NCBI RefSeq assembly: GCF_007830175.1
Contig: NZ_VLKH01000003.1
Coordinates: forward strand, 1 to 64,000
From: Sedimentibacter saalensis
Lineage (GTDB): Bacteria; Bacillota; Clostridia; Tissierellales; Sedimentibacteraceae
Length of the DNA stretch: 64,000 nucleotides
Reading direction: 5' to 3'
Every line of letters begins with the position of its first letter. Position 1 is the first letter of the stretch. Position numbers and translations under genes: made by a program. The notes below the pieces were generated by a model. It ran no database searches and had not been told where the DNA came from. It saw only the letters and a program-made list of their open reading frames with translations. This document shows, one piece after another, positions 1 through 10,229 of the stretch.

Positions 1-5
1 GCTTC

Positions 6-362
6 ATTTACATTCCAAGATGGTTCTATTTTAATATACCCGTAATATCAAATGTACTTGCATTTACTTTATTTACATTCCAAGATGGTTCTATTTTAAT
101 CAATGCGCTTCAAAAGGCGCATTCAGGGCTTGTAAATTTACATTCCAAGATGGTTCTATTTTAATTGAAAAAGGAATGAAAATTAAAGACATAAAAAACT
201 ATTTACATTCCAAGATGGTTCTATTTTAATTATGCTCGAAAAATTCAAAATAAAGGACTGATCATAATTTACATTCCAAGATGGTTCTATTTTAATTATT
301 CCCGACAGTGATAGTTTCAGTGGCTGGTTTTCATTTACATTCCAAGATGGTTCTATTTTAAT
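6..362 (-). CRISPR. CRISPR array (leader-proximal end), type I-B
   Basis: Six identical 30-bp repeats lie at 6-35, 71-100, 136-165, 201-230, 267-296 and 333-362, separated by five different spacers of 35, 35, 35, 36 and 36 bp. In transcript sense (minus strand) the repeat starts ATTAAAATAGAACC and ends GGAATGTAAAT. The ATGTAAAT end is the usual 8-nt 5' handle of clostridial type I-B crRNAs, so the array reads leftward away from the cas genes. It continues past base 1, so the total number of spacers is unknown. No repeat degeneracy is visible in these six copies. The spacers could not be matched to targets here. Confidence 0.98.
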
Positions 363-543
363 CCGTTCCAAAACATCAACTCGTTTTACAACACTTTTAC
401 TTGTATAATTGTCTATCTTATAAATTAAAATTCCAAATGCACACTTTTTTCTGCTTTTGAAGCACATTTGCATTCATTGACATTATAAAATAAATATTTG
501 TCGATATACCGTATATTAATCGCTATTTCACATCGACAATATT
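363..543 (-). promoter_or_regulatory. CRISPR leader
   Basis: This AT-rich stretch lies between the last cas gene (cas2) and the first repeat, the usual leader position, and the repeat orientation agrees. A TATAAT hexamer on the minus strand at 487-482 would start a transcript about 110 nt before the first repeat, but its -35 match is poor. An inverted repeat, TTGTCGAT (498-505) and ATCGACAA (531-538), sits at the distal end and could be an IHF-like or Cas1-Cas2 docking structure. That role is inference. Confidence 0.75.
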
Positions 544-822
544 TCAAAGAAAATTTGATGTCTTATCTTCTTGTATTCCCCACAACTCTTTGTCTAACCA
601 TTTTTTATTTCTGCTTTTAAAAATAATAATTGAATCAAGGTTTTTTCGAACATGAACGTTTAACTCAGCTTTTAGTGCTAATATCTGATATTCCGTCAAA
701 TCACCCTCAAAAACAGAATTCTGTACATGGTGTAGATATTTTTTGCATATTTTAAATACTTTACTCAATACTTTTTGTCCATTTTCTTCAAAGCTTATGT
801 CATATACTAATATTACATACAT
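544..822 (-). CDS. cas2: CRISPR-associated endonuclease Cas2
   Basis: Cas2 forms the Cas1-Cas2 integrase that inserts new spacers at the leader end of the array. The 92-residue product has the typical Cas2 length and opens with the first beta strand YVILVYDI, whose Asp is the conserved metal-site position. The start is the ATG at 822: GGAGG lies five bases upstream, whereas the TTG one codon earlier is too close to it. It is the last gene of the cas operon and its stop directly abuts the CRISPR leader. Assignment is firm from sequence and position. Confidence 0.96.
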   Translation of the reverse strand: MYVILVYDISFEENGQKVLSKVFKICKKYLHHVQNSVFEGDLTEYQILALKAELNVHVRKNLDSIIIFKSRNKKWLDKELWGIQEDKTSNFL

Positions 823-848
823 CAATGCCTCCGATTAACATGTAAAAA

Positions 849-1841
849 TCACCACCAAATTTGAAAACCTTCATATTCCTTTTCTCCTAAAATATGTTTA
901 ATTAATTTGTATGCTTCTAACCTAATTAAATATTGATATGAAACATTCTTCTGTAATTCCTTATGTTTAATTGTTGTTTTTAACCTTTCATCCAGTTCAG
1001 TCGTAATAATTCTAGAGGCTTCTTTAGTTAAATGTAGATAATTTAACTCCTTTGTAAAACTTTTTTCAGTTATTTGCTTTCGATTTAGCATTGAAAAAAT
1101 TAACCGGTCACCTATTAAAGGCTTAAATATTTCCGCTAAATCCAAACACAGTGAAAATCTACGCAAACCAGGTTCATGAAGATAACTTATTGTTGGATTA
1201 AGTTGAGTATGATAAACTTCACTAAGCACCTTGGTATAAATAAGTGTATTTACAAAAGAAATCAAGCTATTTATTATATTATCCGGCGGATGCATGACTC
1301 TCTTTTCAAAGTCAATTTCCTGATCAATTATTATATTCCATGAATCATAATATACTTTTCTAATGTTTCCTTCATACCCCATCAATTCTTTAATGTTTGT
1401 ACAATTATTTATGTTTTTGCTAATATTTAAAATTTGATTCATATTTTCTTGTAAATTTTTTCCTCGACCATTATAATATCTTAAATTACGATAAATATTT
1501 CCTGATGCTGCTAATATGAATTTTTTAGCTAAAGCAATTCTTTTTTCGTAATCAATATAATGTTCAACTTGATGTACCAGCAGATCGCCTGCCAATAAAG
1601 TCTCTTTAGGATAAAAACTGCCAGTGTAAAAACTGTAGTAATTAAAAAAATGCATTACAATTCCATACTGTGATAAAATATTAATCAAACTTGTATTTAA
1701 AGACATTTCTGACATAACGTAAATTTCTGATATTCTCTCAATAGGAAGATCCTTCTGATTACCTTCATTATCAGTAAACTTGAGAGTGTTATCACGTCTT
1801 TTTAAATCTCCGTTACTATATATATAATAACTTTGCAGCAT
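849..1841 (-). CDS. cas1: CRISPR-associated endonuclease Cas1 (type I-B)
   Basis: Cas1 is the catalytic integrase of spacer acquisition. The 330-residue product starts MLQSYYIYSNG, has the N-terminal beta domain followed by an all-helical domain, and keeps the metal-site pattern: a Glu in MGYEGNIRK and the block LHEPGLRRFSLCLDLAE. A longer frame begins at 1865, but TTAGGGAGGTTTGTT stands just before the ATG at 1841, and that start avoids overlap with cas4. It lies between cas4 and cas2, forming the adaptation module at the 3' end of the operon. Confidence 0.97.
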   Translation of the reverse strand: MLQSYYIYSNGDLKRRDNTLKFTDNEGNQKDLPIERISEIYVMSEMSLNTSLINILSQYGIVMHFFNYYSFYTGSFYPKETLLAGDLLVHQVEHYIDYEKRIALAKKFILAASGNIYRNLRYYNGRGKNLQENMNQILNISKNINNCTNIKELMGYEGNIRKVYYDSWNIIIDQEIDFEKRVMHPPDNIINSLISFVNTLIYTKVLSEVYHTQLNPTISYLHEPGLRRFSLCLDLAEIFKPLIGDRLIFSMLNRKQITEKSFTKELNYLHLTKEASRIITTELDERLKTTIKHKELQKNVSYQYLIRLEAYKLIKHILGEKEYEGFQIWW

Positions 1842-1852
1842 AACAAACCTCC

Positions 1853-2347
1853 CTAAATATAACACAAGTCATAGTAAGCACATGACTTACATATCTTATT
1901 GTTTATTGAAATTGGTGGAATTTTCATACTGATAATTTCATTTATTTCAGTGACAATTTTATCTATCTGTTCAATATCATCGTCACTTAAACAAACATCA
2001 ATGCTTTGTTTTAAAAGAGGGTAATCAATCTTGCCTCTTATTCCATTTACTCCTCTTTTTTTAAGATAGTACAAATAATATTTCACTTGAAGTATACTGG
2101 CTTCTTCAATCTTTTTGCTTTTCTTTATTTCATGAAGAATTCCTTGACTTCTTATAAAATCAATATTAATTACATTGTCAATATTAATATGCTTGTCATC
2201 TCTTAAATAGCTACTATCATCAAGCAGCTTGCCAATTTTTACATTCTCGCTATCCTGCTCCATATTAATTTCATGGTAGAAATACCAAAGTTTCTTCCTG
2301 CATACTGCATAATAATAAACCATTATTCCCGTAACTGATTTATCCAT
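1853..2347 (-). CDS. cas4: CRISPR-associated exonuclease Cas4
   Basis: Cas4 is a RecB-like nuclease with an iron-sulfur cluster that trims prespacers and selects the PAM-proximal end. The 164-residue protein has the expected four cysteines: C16 near the N-terminus and C153, C156 and C162 in the C-terminal CKSCAYYDLC motif. The RecB core motifs between them are recognisable (a Glu/Lys pair around ILQVKYYLYYL). AAGGAG precedes the ATG. It lies between cas3 and cas1, as in other I-B operons. Confidence 0.95.
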   Translation of the reverse strand: MDKSVTGIMVYYYAVCRKKLWYFYHEINMEQDSENVKIGKLLDDSSYLRDDKHINIDNVINIDFIRSQGILHEIKKSKKIEEASILQVKYYLYYLKKRGVNGIRGKIDYPLLKQSIDVCLSDDDIEQIDKIVTEINEIISMKIPPISINNKICKSCAYYDLCYI

Positions 2348-2369
2348 TTAGAATACTCCTTATCCCATA

Positions 2370-4571
2370 TTAAATGAAGTTGTCACTTTCCTCTTCATTC
2401 AACAAACCTCTTCCTTCAAGCGTTTTTTCATCAAATTCATATTTTAGAGATGTTCTATAAATAACTACATTACCACAAATTGGTTTCCTGTCTCTTTTAT
2501 TGGTATTTCCAGGAATACTGACCGTATAGCTTTTTAATTCGCTTTCCGCCTTAGTCCTTTCTGCAGAATATTTGTTTTGGAGTCCTGCTATTAAATTATC
2601 AAAGTATCCCCCCGTATTAATCTTGTTGAAAATACTGTCAGGAATTAATGAAACAGATGAAATATCTCTAAATTTCTGTTTAGCTTCTTTTTCATCATAT
2701 AATCCCGGAACAATATTCCTACATTCTAAGATTGCCTTTTCTATTCTCCCAGAAAATTTTTCATTGATAAGATCTTGTGTACTGTAAACATCATTAATGT
2801 AATCAATTTTATCTTCTTCTTTAAATAATCTGTCAGAATATTTTTTCAAATAGCATAATGACCTGTCATATAAGTATGAATCATACACTCCTTTCCCCGG
2901 TTCTTTTCCAACTCCGTTCCTGGTATCATAAATAATTATATTTGGATCTTGTTCCAAATAATCTCTTTTCCTATAGCATCTTCCCATCCTCTGAAGCAAA
3001 CTGTCAGCTGTACACATTTCAGTGTACAAGATATCAAAATCTAAATCCAAACTTGCTTCAACAATTTGTGTTGTTATCCATATGCCAACATTATTATTGT
3101 TTTTTGATGTGAAATCCATAATTTTATCTTCAAGCAGATGCCTGTGTTTTTGTATATATTTTGAATGGAGCAGGAAAACATTGCTGCCCTTCAAATTTTC
3201 ATATGTTTCCTGAGCTTTTCTTACGGTATTGCAAATAATCAATACCTTCTTTGATTTACTGTTTTTTACAATATCTGAATATTCAAAATCACCTGATTTT
3301 AAGCTGATAAGATGTCTGTTTTTGTGTGGGCTGTAGTAAACTTGTTGTGGTTTAATGTAATTTATTTTTTGTTTATTGAGATAGTATTCAAATATCGGAG
3401 GCATAGTAGCAGTAATTATGGAAAACTTGCCCCCGGCATCCGTTATAAGCTTGAGTCCATATACTAATTTCCCTATGATTTCTGGAGAATAAGCCTGAAT
3501 TTCATCTATTATTAACTTAGAATATTTCAAATTTGCCAATAATATCTCGCTTCCCCTGTACTTATAGACAAAGGTGAACAGCTGATCAACAGTGCATATG
3601 GTCAAAGGAAAAGCAAGCTTTCTAGTTAAGTTGTTTTTTTCAGTTGAAAGCTCATTTTCCTTTTCAAGCAAGTAGTTAAATGAATCTGAATGAAGCAATG
3701 CAAGTTTATCTTTAGGGCATCCATATTCTTTATTGATTCTTTCATATATGGCATTAATAGATACCTTAAGCGGCAATGTATAAAAAGCCTTGTAGTCTCC
3801 TATCCATAACAATGCTGCTTCAGTCTTGCCGATGCCTGTTGAAGCAATTACAACTAAATTTTCATTCTGATTATTTTTCATATATATTTGCACATCTCGC
3901 AAATTACAGGTGTCTATTTTTTGTTCAACTACATCGCCGATATACTTATCATTGATATCTGGCTTTATTTCAATGGGTACCCTTCTGTCGGAACTTGCCC
4001 AATAATCAAGTTTATTCAAAATTCCCTTTACAACAGCAAACTTAATCCATTCAGAATCTTCAATAGGTTTTTGATTAATGTATACCTTACCGAAGTATCT
4101 TGACTGCAGATTGACTTTCAATCTTTTTTTCAAGTCTTCATCGACCATATTCTTAATTTCACGATCAGTGAAACTATAATCTCTTGTGTGATGAAAATAA
4201 ATTGCGTTAATCAAAATCCTAATATCTTCTTTACAAAATTCACTTTCCAATTCAGATAAGTTCAAAAAAGCAGGACTCAAAAAACCATGAGGCACACTTT
4301 CGCCATTATTAATACTTTTGTACATTTTTTCAATATCTTTTTCAAACTTTAATTCATCCTCAGAAAATGAAATATTTGCTTTTTTTCTTATCATTTTTTG
4401 AAAGTTAAAATTACTTTTCCCACAGTCATGATAGACTGCTGCAAGTTTTATAAGCTGAAGTTCATTGTCACTGAATCTGTCACCATATAAATTTTTTAAG
4501 TATTCAAACCCTTCCAGCAAATGCCCCGTATGCTCATCAATTGTTTCTACGGGATTAGATTTAGCAATCAT
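2370..4571 (-). CDS. cas3: CRISPR-associated helicase-nuclease Cas3 (HD and DExD/H fused)
   Basis: Cas3 is recruited by Cascade to unwind and degrade target DNA. The 733-residue protein carries an N-terminal HD nuclease domain (H14/H17, H48-D49 in YHDCGK, further His at 95 and 127-128), then an SF2 helicase: Walker A STGIGKT with K249, the DEIQ box, ATMPP (motif III) and QRMGRCYR (motif VI). All expected catalytic motifs are present, so it should be active. AAAGGAG precedes the ATG. A GC-rich hairpin at 4591-4612 separates it from cas5 upstream. Confidence 0.97.
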   Translation of the reverse strand: MIAKSNPVETIDEHTGHLLEGFEYLKNLYGDRFSDNELQLIKLAAVYHDCGKSNFNFQKMIRKKANISFSEDELKFEKDIEKMYKSINNGESVPHGFLSPAFLNLSELESEFCKEDIRILINAIYFHHTRDYSFTDREIKNMVDEDLKKRLKVNLQSRYFGKVYINQKPIEDSEWIKFAVVKGILNKLDYWASSDRRVPIEIKPDINDKYIGDVVEQKIDTCNLRDVQIYMKNNQNENLVVIASTGIGKTEAALLWIGDYKAFYTLPLKVSINAIYERINKEYGCPKDKLALLHSDSFNYLLEKENELSTEKNNLTRKLAFPLTICTVDQLFTFVYKYRGSEILLANLKYSKLIIDEIQAYSPEIIGKLVYGLKLITDAGGKFSIITATMPPIFEYYLNKQKINYIKPQQVYYSPHKNRHLISLKSGDFEYSDIVKNSKSKKVLIICNTVRKAQETYENLKGSNVFLLHSKYIQKHRHLLEDKIMDFTSKNNNNVGIWITTQIVEASLDLDFDILYTEMCTADSLLQRMGRCYRKRDYLEQDPNIIIYDTRNGVGKEPGKGVYDSYLYDRSLCYLKKYSDRLFKEEDKIDYINDVYSTQDLINEKFSGRIEKAILECRNIVPGLYDEKEAKQKFRDISSVSLIPDSIFNKINTGGYFDNLIAGLQNKYSAERTKAESELKSYTVSIPGNTNKRDRKPICGNVVIYRTSLKYEFDEKTLEGRGLLNEEESDNFI

Positions 4572-4590
4572 TTATACTCCTTTCTTTTAA

Positions 4591-4612
4591 GGGTTCCATT
4601 TTACTGGAACCC
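4591..4612 (-). other. Intercistronic hairpin between cas5 and cas3
   Basis: An 8-bp perfect stem, GGGTTCCA/TGGAACCC with a 6-nt loop, fills most of the 47-bp gap between the cas5 stop and the cas3 start. It is followed on the minus strand by TTAAAAGAAAGGAG, not a run of T, so it is more likely a processing or attenuation structure than a full terminator. Confidence 0.6.
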
Positions 4613-4618
4613 CTTGAA

Positions 4619-6197
<1,579 letters not shown>

Positions 6198-6198
6198 C

Positions 6199-7854
6199 TT
6201 ATTCCCCTCCGATATTTATTTTATTGTTAGATTCATAATCATTATACTTTAGCCCAAGTATAAAACCTTGACCTATGGCTTTAAACATCTCTTCAGATTC
6301 ATAGCACTCCTTAAATATGTATGGAATAGGTATGCCTTTGCCCGAATAAACCCTGATTATTGAATCTAAATATTGTTCGCAATTTCCTACGGACAATGCG
6401 TTAGACAACTTATACACTAAACTTCTTAAACTGTTATCAATATCCTTTTCCTGAACAGTTTCCGTTAATTTATTTCTCATTGCTATTCCCGCTCTCCAGG
6501 ATATATCAACATTCTTTTTAATTGAATTCATGCTTACCCCTCCTCTGAAAGTAATTTCAATCATTAAAATATCTTTAATATAATTTGTGTTGCCATTATT
6601 TTTTAACTCATATAGAAATAACTCATGCATTAATTGATACTGGCTTCTTTTAAAAAAAATATTATCAATAACTTCGTCATATACGCTAATAAAACTGTCA
6701 TTTTGTTTAATATACTTTCTCTCAAGATGTTTTAAATGCTTCTTGCAATCAACAATTTTTTTGATAGTGTCTTTACTGATGACATTAATTTCAAAATGTT
6801 CTTTGTTTTTACTCTTAATAATAACCTGGATGTTGTATATTTTATTTTCCAACATATCGATTTTCTGATCAGTAAAAATTCGATAAAATTTACTCTTATT
6901 GGTACTTTGCAAGTTTTCATCATCCTTGCTTTCATACGTTCTCATAATTCTGCACATGGCATTTATGCTGCTGTTGTTGTTGATAAATATGGCATCACTG
7001 CCTAAAAACTGAAATCCAAGGGGAACCAGCGTATATAAAAAGGCACATACAGGACACACAAATGCATCAGGTTTTAAGTTCCAGTAATGTGATTTTTTGC
7101 GGCTGACATCATCTGTGGAATCAATCATAAATGATATAGACTTTGTGTTATATGCAAGGTTTGAACATTCTATGCATCTCTTGGTTTTCTTTTTAGTTCC
7201 AGCTACTTCATCTAATAGCGGTTGTACAAAATCCTTTTTATAACATTCTCTTATATCCTTTTTTAGATTAGCTGATAAAAAGAAAGATGTATCACCCAAA
7301 AACATATTCATTTTAGAATACATTAATTCCTTAAATATCAAAACTTCCTGTACCTCAGGTTTATCCAGTATATTGCATATTTCTAAATACGCTCCAATTT
7401 CTTTTTCTAAATTTTTCTCTTTTTTAAGTCTTGCTATAATTTCATCAGTTATTTTACTTATATTGTAATATTCATTCAAAATTATATAACCAGATTTAAA
7501 ACTGTTTTTTTCAAGCATTTGCACAGCTTCTTTAAATATTTTATTTATATTGTCGATATCATCTTTGCTTAGTTCTTCTTTTCCGGCGTATATACTTTCT
7601 ACAATGTGACGTTTCTGCAATATGTCATAAAATCTCGTAGTTTCCTTGAAATTATTGACCATAGCCTTGACATATAAATCTGAAATGTCTCTGCTCATCA
7701 AGAATTCTTTTGATAATTTCATGACCTGTCCATTTATTTCATAATCCATGCCTTCTTCTGCCTTGCTGAATTCCAGTAATTTTATCAATCCACAAATTCC
7801 TGCATTAATCAAAAACGAACTTCCTAATTGAATTTCTATAAAATCATCCAACAC
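6199..7854 (-). CDS. cas8b1: CRISPR-associated large subunit Cas8b1/Cst1
   Basis: This 551-residue protein is the large Cascade subunit that recognises the PAM. It has the pair of zinc-finger motifs that defines the Cst1 (CXXC-CXXC) family: C227-x2-C230 and C267-x2-C270. The C-terminal half is helical with no recognisable nuclease. The position between cas6 and cas7 is standard for the Tneap variant of type I-B. The family was once filed under I-A as Cas8a1; current practice places Cst1 systems in I-B. Confidence 0.93.
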   Translation of the reverse strand: MLDDFIEIQLGSSFLINAGICGLIKLLEFSKAEEGMDYEINGQVMKLSKEFLMSRDISDLYVKAMVNNFKETTRFYDILQKRHIVESIYAGKEELSKDDIDNINKIFKEAVQMLEKNSFKSGYIILNEYYNISKITDEIIARLKKEKNLEKEIGAYLEICNILDKPEVQEVLIFKELMYSKMNMFLGDTSFFLSANLKKDIRECYKKDFVQPLLDEVAGTKKKTKRCIECSNLAYNTKSISFMIDSTDDVSRKKSHYWNLKPDAFVCPVCAFLYTLVPLGFQFLGSDAIFINNNSSINAMCRIMRTYESKDDENLQSTNKSKFYRIFTDQKIDMLENKIYNIQVIIKSKNKEHFEINVISKDTIKKIVDCKKHLKHLERKYIKQNDSFISVYDEVIDNIFFKRSQYQLMHELFLYELKNNGNTNYIKDILMIEITFRGGVSMNSIKKNVDISWRAGIAMRNKLTETVQEKDIDNSLRSLVYKLSNALSVGNCEQYLDSIIRVYSGKGIPIPYIFKECYESEEMFKAIGQGFILGLKYNDYESNNKINIGGE

Positions 7855-7862
7855 ATCACCCC

Positions 7863-8585
7863 CTAACTGATGATTTCAAACAACCCAAAACCCTCTGATC
7901 GTCTTGAACCAATTCCAAATTGATATAAGGCGTTTATTACATCGGTATTTGCTTTCATTTTAAATACACCAATAGATGCAGGTATATTTATGCCAAATGT
8001 TTTTACAATCACTTTTTTCGGATTTATCGGAATAAGCTCCACATCAAAATTGCTAATTTCATTTAAAGAGCAATTTTTCATTTGGTTTTCTACACATTTC
8101 TTCAATCCATCATTAAAATCATTGTCATCATAAAAATAATAAATGTCTTTCTCACCCTTTATGTGATTTCTCACAACCAAAGGCGAGTAAAACTTGACCA
8201 TAACTTCATTTGTTGTAATATTCTTATGGTTTTCAAGCCTTACATGCTTTATTTTCATGAAATTATCATTTGATAATGGATGCGTTTTCCCTTTCCTGCC
8301 AAGAATACTGTTATATAAGTCAATTCCTAAACCTATATCGTTTGTAGATATAGAAAGCAAAACATCTTTCCCTTCAAGATAAATTTCATTTTCCATAAAT
8401 TTAGGACCTGTTAATTTTAAATTGAAAGTAAAATTTTTTTGCTTAGTTCCATTATTACCATATAGATTTTCATACAACTCTTGAGAATTTTCAAATAACG
8501 ATCCTTTAATAAATGATACACATGCTCTGCGGTAATCCAAAGGCAATTCATTTTTACTTAATTCAAACTGAACCAGAATTTTCAT
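7863..8585 (-). CDS. cas6: CRISPR pre-crRNA endoribonuclease Cas6
   Basis: Cas6 cleaves the array transcript within each repeat, leaving the ATGTAAAT 5' handle. The 240-residue product is a tandem ferredoxin-fold RAMP protein with the diagnostic C-terminal glycine-rich loop GIGSRRSEGFG, about 15 residues from the end. AAAAGGAGGTG precedes the ATG. It is the first gene of the cas operon; the upstream 400 bp have no gene and hold the likely promoter. Confidence 0.95.
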   Translation of the reverse strand: MKILVQFELSKNELPLDYRRACVSFIKGSLFENSQELYENLYGNNGTKQKNFTFNLKLTGPKFMENEIYLEGKDVLLSISTNDIGLGIDLYNSILGRKGKTHPLSNDNFMKIKHVRLENHKNITTNEVMVKFYSPLVVRNHIKGEKDIYYFYDDNDFNDGLKKCVENQMKNCSLNEISNFDVELIPINPKKVIVKTFGINIPASIGVFKMKANTDVINALYQFGIGSRRSEGFGLFEIIS

Positions 8586-8950
8586 GTTTTCACCTCCTTT
8601 TCTTAAATTTCATAACATTATTTTAGTTAATTAACTATTTTCTAATATAATTATAAAACATCATGTGTACCATAAACAGGACACTGAAGAAATTAATAAT
8701 ATATTTATGATAATTATTTTTAGGCGAATGATTTTAAGAAGTAATTATGATGGTAAATTTTGATATGAAAAGAATCAGAATTTTCTTATAGTAAGTTACT
8801 ATTGTTATTTGTATACTATTATACACCTTTTTCATTGTTGTTCATACTATTTTATATTTGTATTCATTTATATTTTTAGACAAATTTCTACAAATTATGA
8901 CCTAAATGATAATTAAAACTTCTGTCATTAAAACTTGATAATTTCACAGC
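8586..8950 (-). promoter_or_regulatory. Gene-free region with probable cas operon promoter
   Basis: No gene is seen here. On the minus strand a TATAAT hexamer (8655-8650) lies about 65 bp before the cas6 ATG, with only a weak -35 (TGTTTA) at 17-bp spacing. Between it and the ribosome-binding site lies a perfect 14-bp palindrome, TAGTTAATTAACTA (8624-8637), placed where a repressor would block transcription. The rest is AT-rich sequence without obvious structure. Confidence 0.5.
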
Positions 8951-8995
8951 AAAAAAAATCATCCCAAATCATTATTTGATTCAATTCGGGATGAT
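8951..8995 (-). terminator. Rho-independent terminator after the CWB2-like gene
   Basis: On the minus strand ATCATCCC (8995-8988) pairs with GGGATGAT (8965-8958), followed by eight T (8958-8951). It starts 8 bp after the stop of the gene at 9004 and insulates the cas operon from upstream transcription. Confidence 0.85.
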
Positions 8996-9003
8996 AATTT
9001 TAT

Positions 9004-10113
9004 CTAGTGTTCCATCTTAGACATTATATCCATTACTTCCTCGACGGCAACCTGTGTTTCATGGGATATGTCTGAAAAACTTCCTAAAATGTAGCTGTGC
9101 ATGTACGGCGGCATGTGTGCCATTTCCTTAGACGGATTGACGCTGGTTACATATTCTCTGACAGATGCAGGCATGGAATTCCTGTCTACTAACAGAAGAG
9201 GCGTATGTTTGCTTAAGTGAGCAAACATGACACTGGATATCAGATGATGCCACTTGCTGAGTTCTCCGAATGAAAATGCCCAGCCGTTTCTTGTATTGTG
9301 CTTCCATCCGAAATCATCAACGGGACTTTGGTACCTTGCAAAATTTATTGCAATTGTGTAGGGGTCATTTCCGCTGATTCTATGAATGGTTCCTGTTATT
9401 GAATTTCTTATTTGGGCTTCCACATTTTCACTGACGGTCCTTGTGGAACCCACTATAAAATAATTTTTTCCTCTGTTGCTTAGGATAAAGTTTTGTATGG
9501 GCTGTGGTATTGAATTTTGCTGTACCAGGATAATCGGAACATCCATGTGAGCCGCATAAAAGGCTGCTGGAATCCCCTCAGAATAGTCCTCCCCTGATAT
9601 TACCATTACATCTTTTTTTCCTATTTCAGATTCAGAAGGAACCACGTTAAATCTGAAATCAATAATATCATAACAAGCTCTGTAAACATCTTCAAAGGCT
9701 GTTATTCTGTAAGTAGAAAATCCAAGAGCCATCAATGCATTTTCTATGGATGATGATATGGGGCCCACAACAAGTATCTGTGCCGGTACATTGTCGCCTG
9801 TGGGAGATAGCCTCAATATTTCATTTAAAATAATAGGAGGTATAAAGTTCCTGTCAGTAAACATTATGGGTGCATTGATTGGAAAATGAACAATGCTTGA
9901 GGCGCAAACTCCGTACTGCCACCTGTCGTAAGGTACCATGATGACAGCATTGGGGCGCCAGCTTATATTGCTGCTCGGATATATTATATTAGTAACTGCA
10001 ACATTGTAAGCAAAAATATCATCGAAATTTACTCTTGTAGTATTGGCTGTATCTGAAATCGGATTAAACACTGCCGGCGCCTGCTGCATTGATATATTGT
10101 TAAAAATAGACAT
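9004..10113 (-). CDS. CWB2-repeat-like protein without signal peptide
   Basis: This 369-residue product shows about three degenerate cell-wall-binding-repeat-2 modules. Each has an Asp/Tyr-containing strand, a hydrophobic segment such as PIMFTDRNFIPP, PIILVQQNSIPQP or PLLLVDRNSMPAS, then an ILVVG, YFIVGS or YILGS strand followed by V/I-x3-V-x2. A clear CWB2 signature is RISGNDPYTIAINFARY. CWB2 domains normally anchor secreted proteins to anionic wall polymers, but no signal peptide or membrane segment is visible with either start. The ATG at 10113 is preceded by GCAGGTGAT, while the longer frame from 10167 has no ribosome-binding site. Function is unknown; it could be cytosolic or use a non-classical exit. 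Confidence 0.7.
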   Translation of the reverse strand: MSIFNNISMQQAPAVFNPISDTANTTRVNFDDIFAYNVAVTNIIYPSSNISWRPNAVIMVPYDRWQYGVCASSIVHFPINAPIMFTDRNFIPPIILNEILRLSPTGDNVPAQILVVGPISSSIENALMALGFSTYRITAFEDVYRACYDIIDFRFNVVPSESEIGKKDVMVISGEDYSEGIPAAFYAAHMDVPIILVQQNSIPQPIQNFILSNRGKNYFIVGSTRTVSENVEAQIRNSITGTIHRISGNDPYTIAINFARYQSPVDDFGWKHNTRNGWAFSFGELSKWHHLISSVMFAHLSKHTPLLLVDRNSMPASVREYVTSVNPSKEMAHMPPYMHSYILGSFSDISHETQVAVEEVMDIMSKMEH

Positions 10114-10229
10114 GAAATCACCTGCTTTTTTTAATTTAGTATATGAAGATGATTTCTGATTTGACATACATAATTTGCTTTTATCCAGAACAAATACTGA
10201 ACTTGATCAATTAAAATTAATTTAAAACA

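Noticed and set aside
183-473. Minus-strand 96-codon open frame with repeated IKIEPSWNVN peptides
   Set aside because: The repeated peptide is a translation of the CRISPR repeats; the frame lies in the array and leader.
6199-7854. Type I-A label for the CRISPR system because of Cas8a1/Cst1 nomenclature
   Set aside because: No Csa5 or split Cas3 genes; the Cst1-Cst2-Cas5-Cas3-Cas4-Cas1-Cas2 set is now placed in I-B (Tneap).
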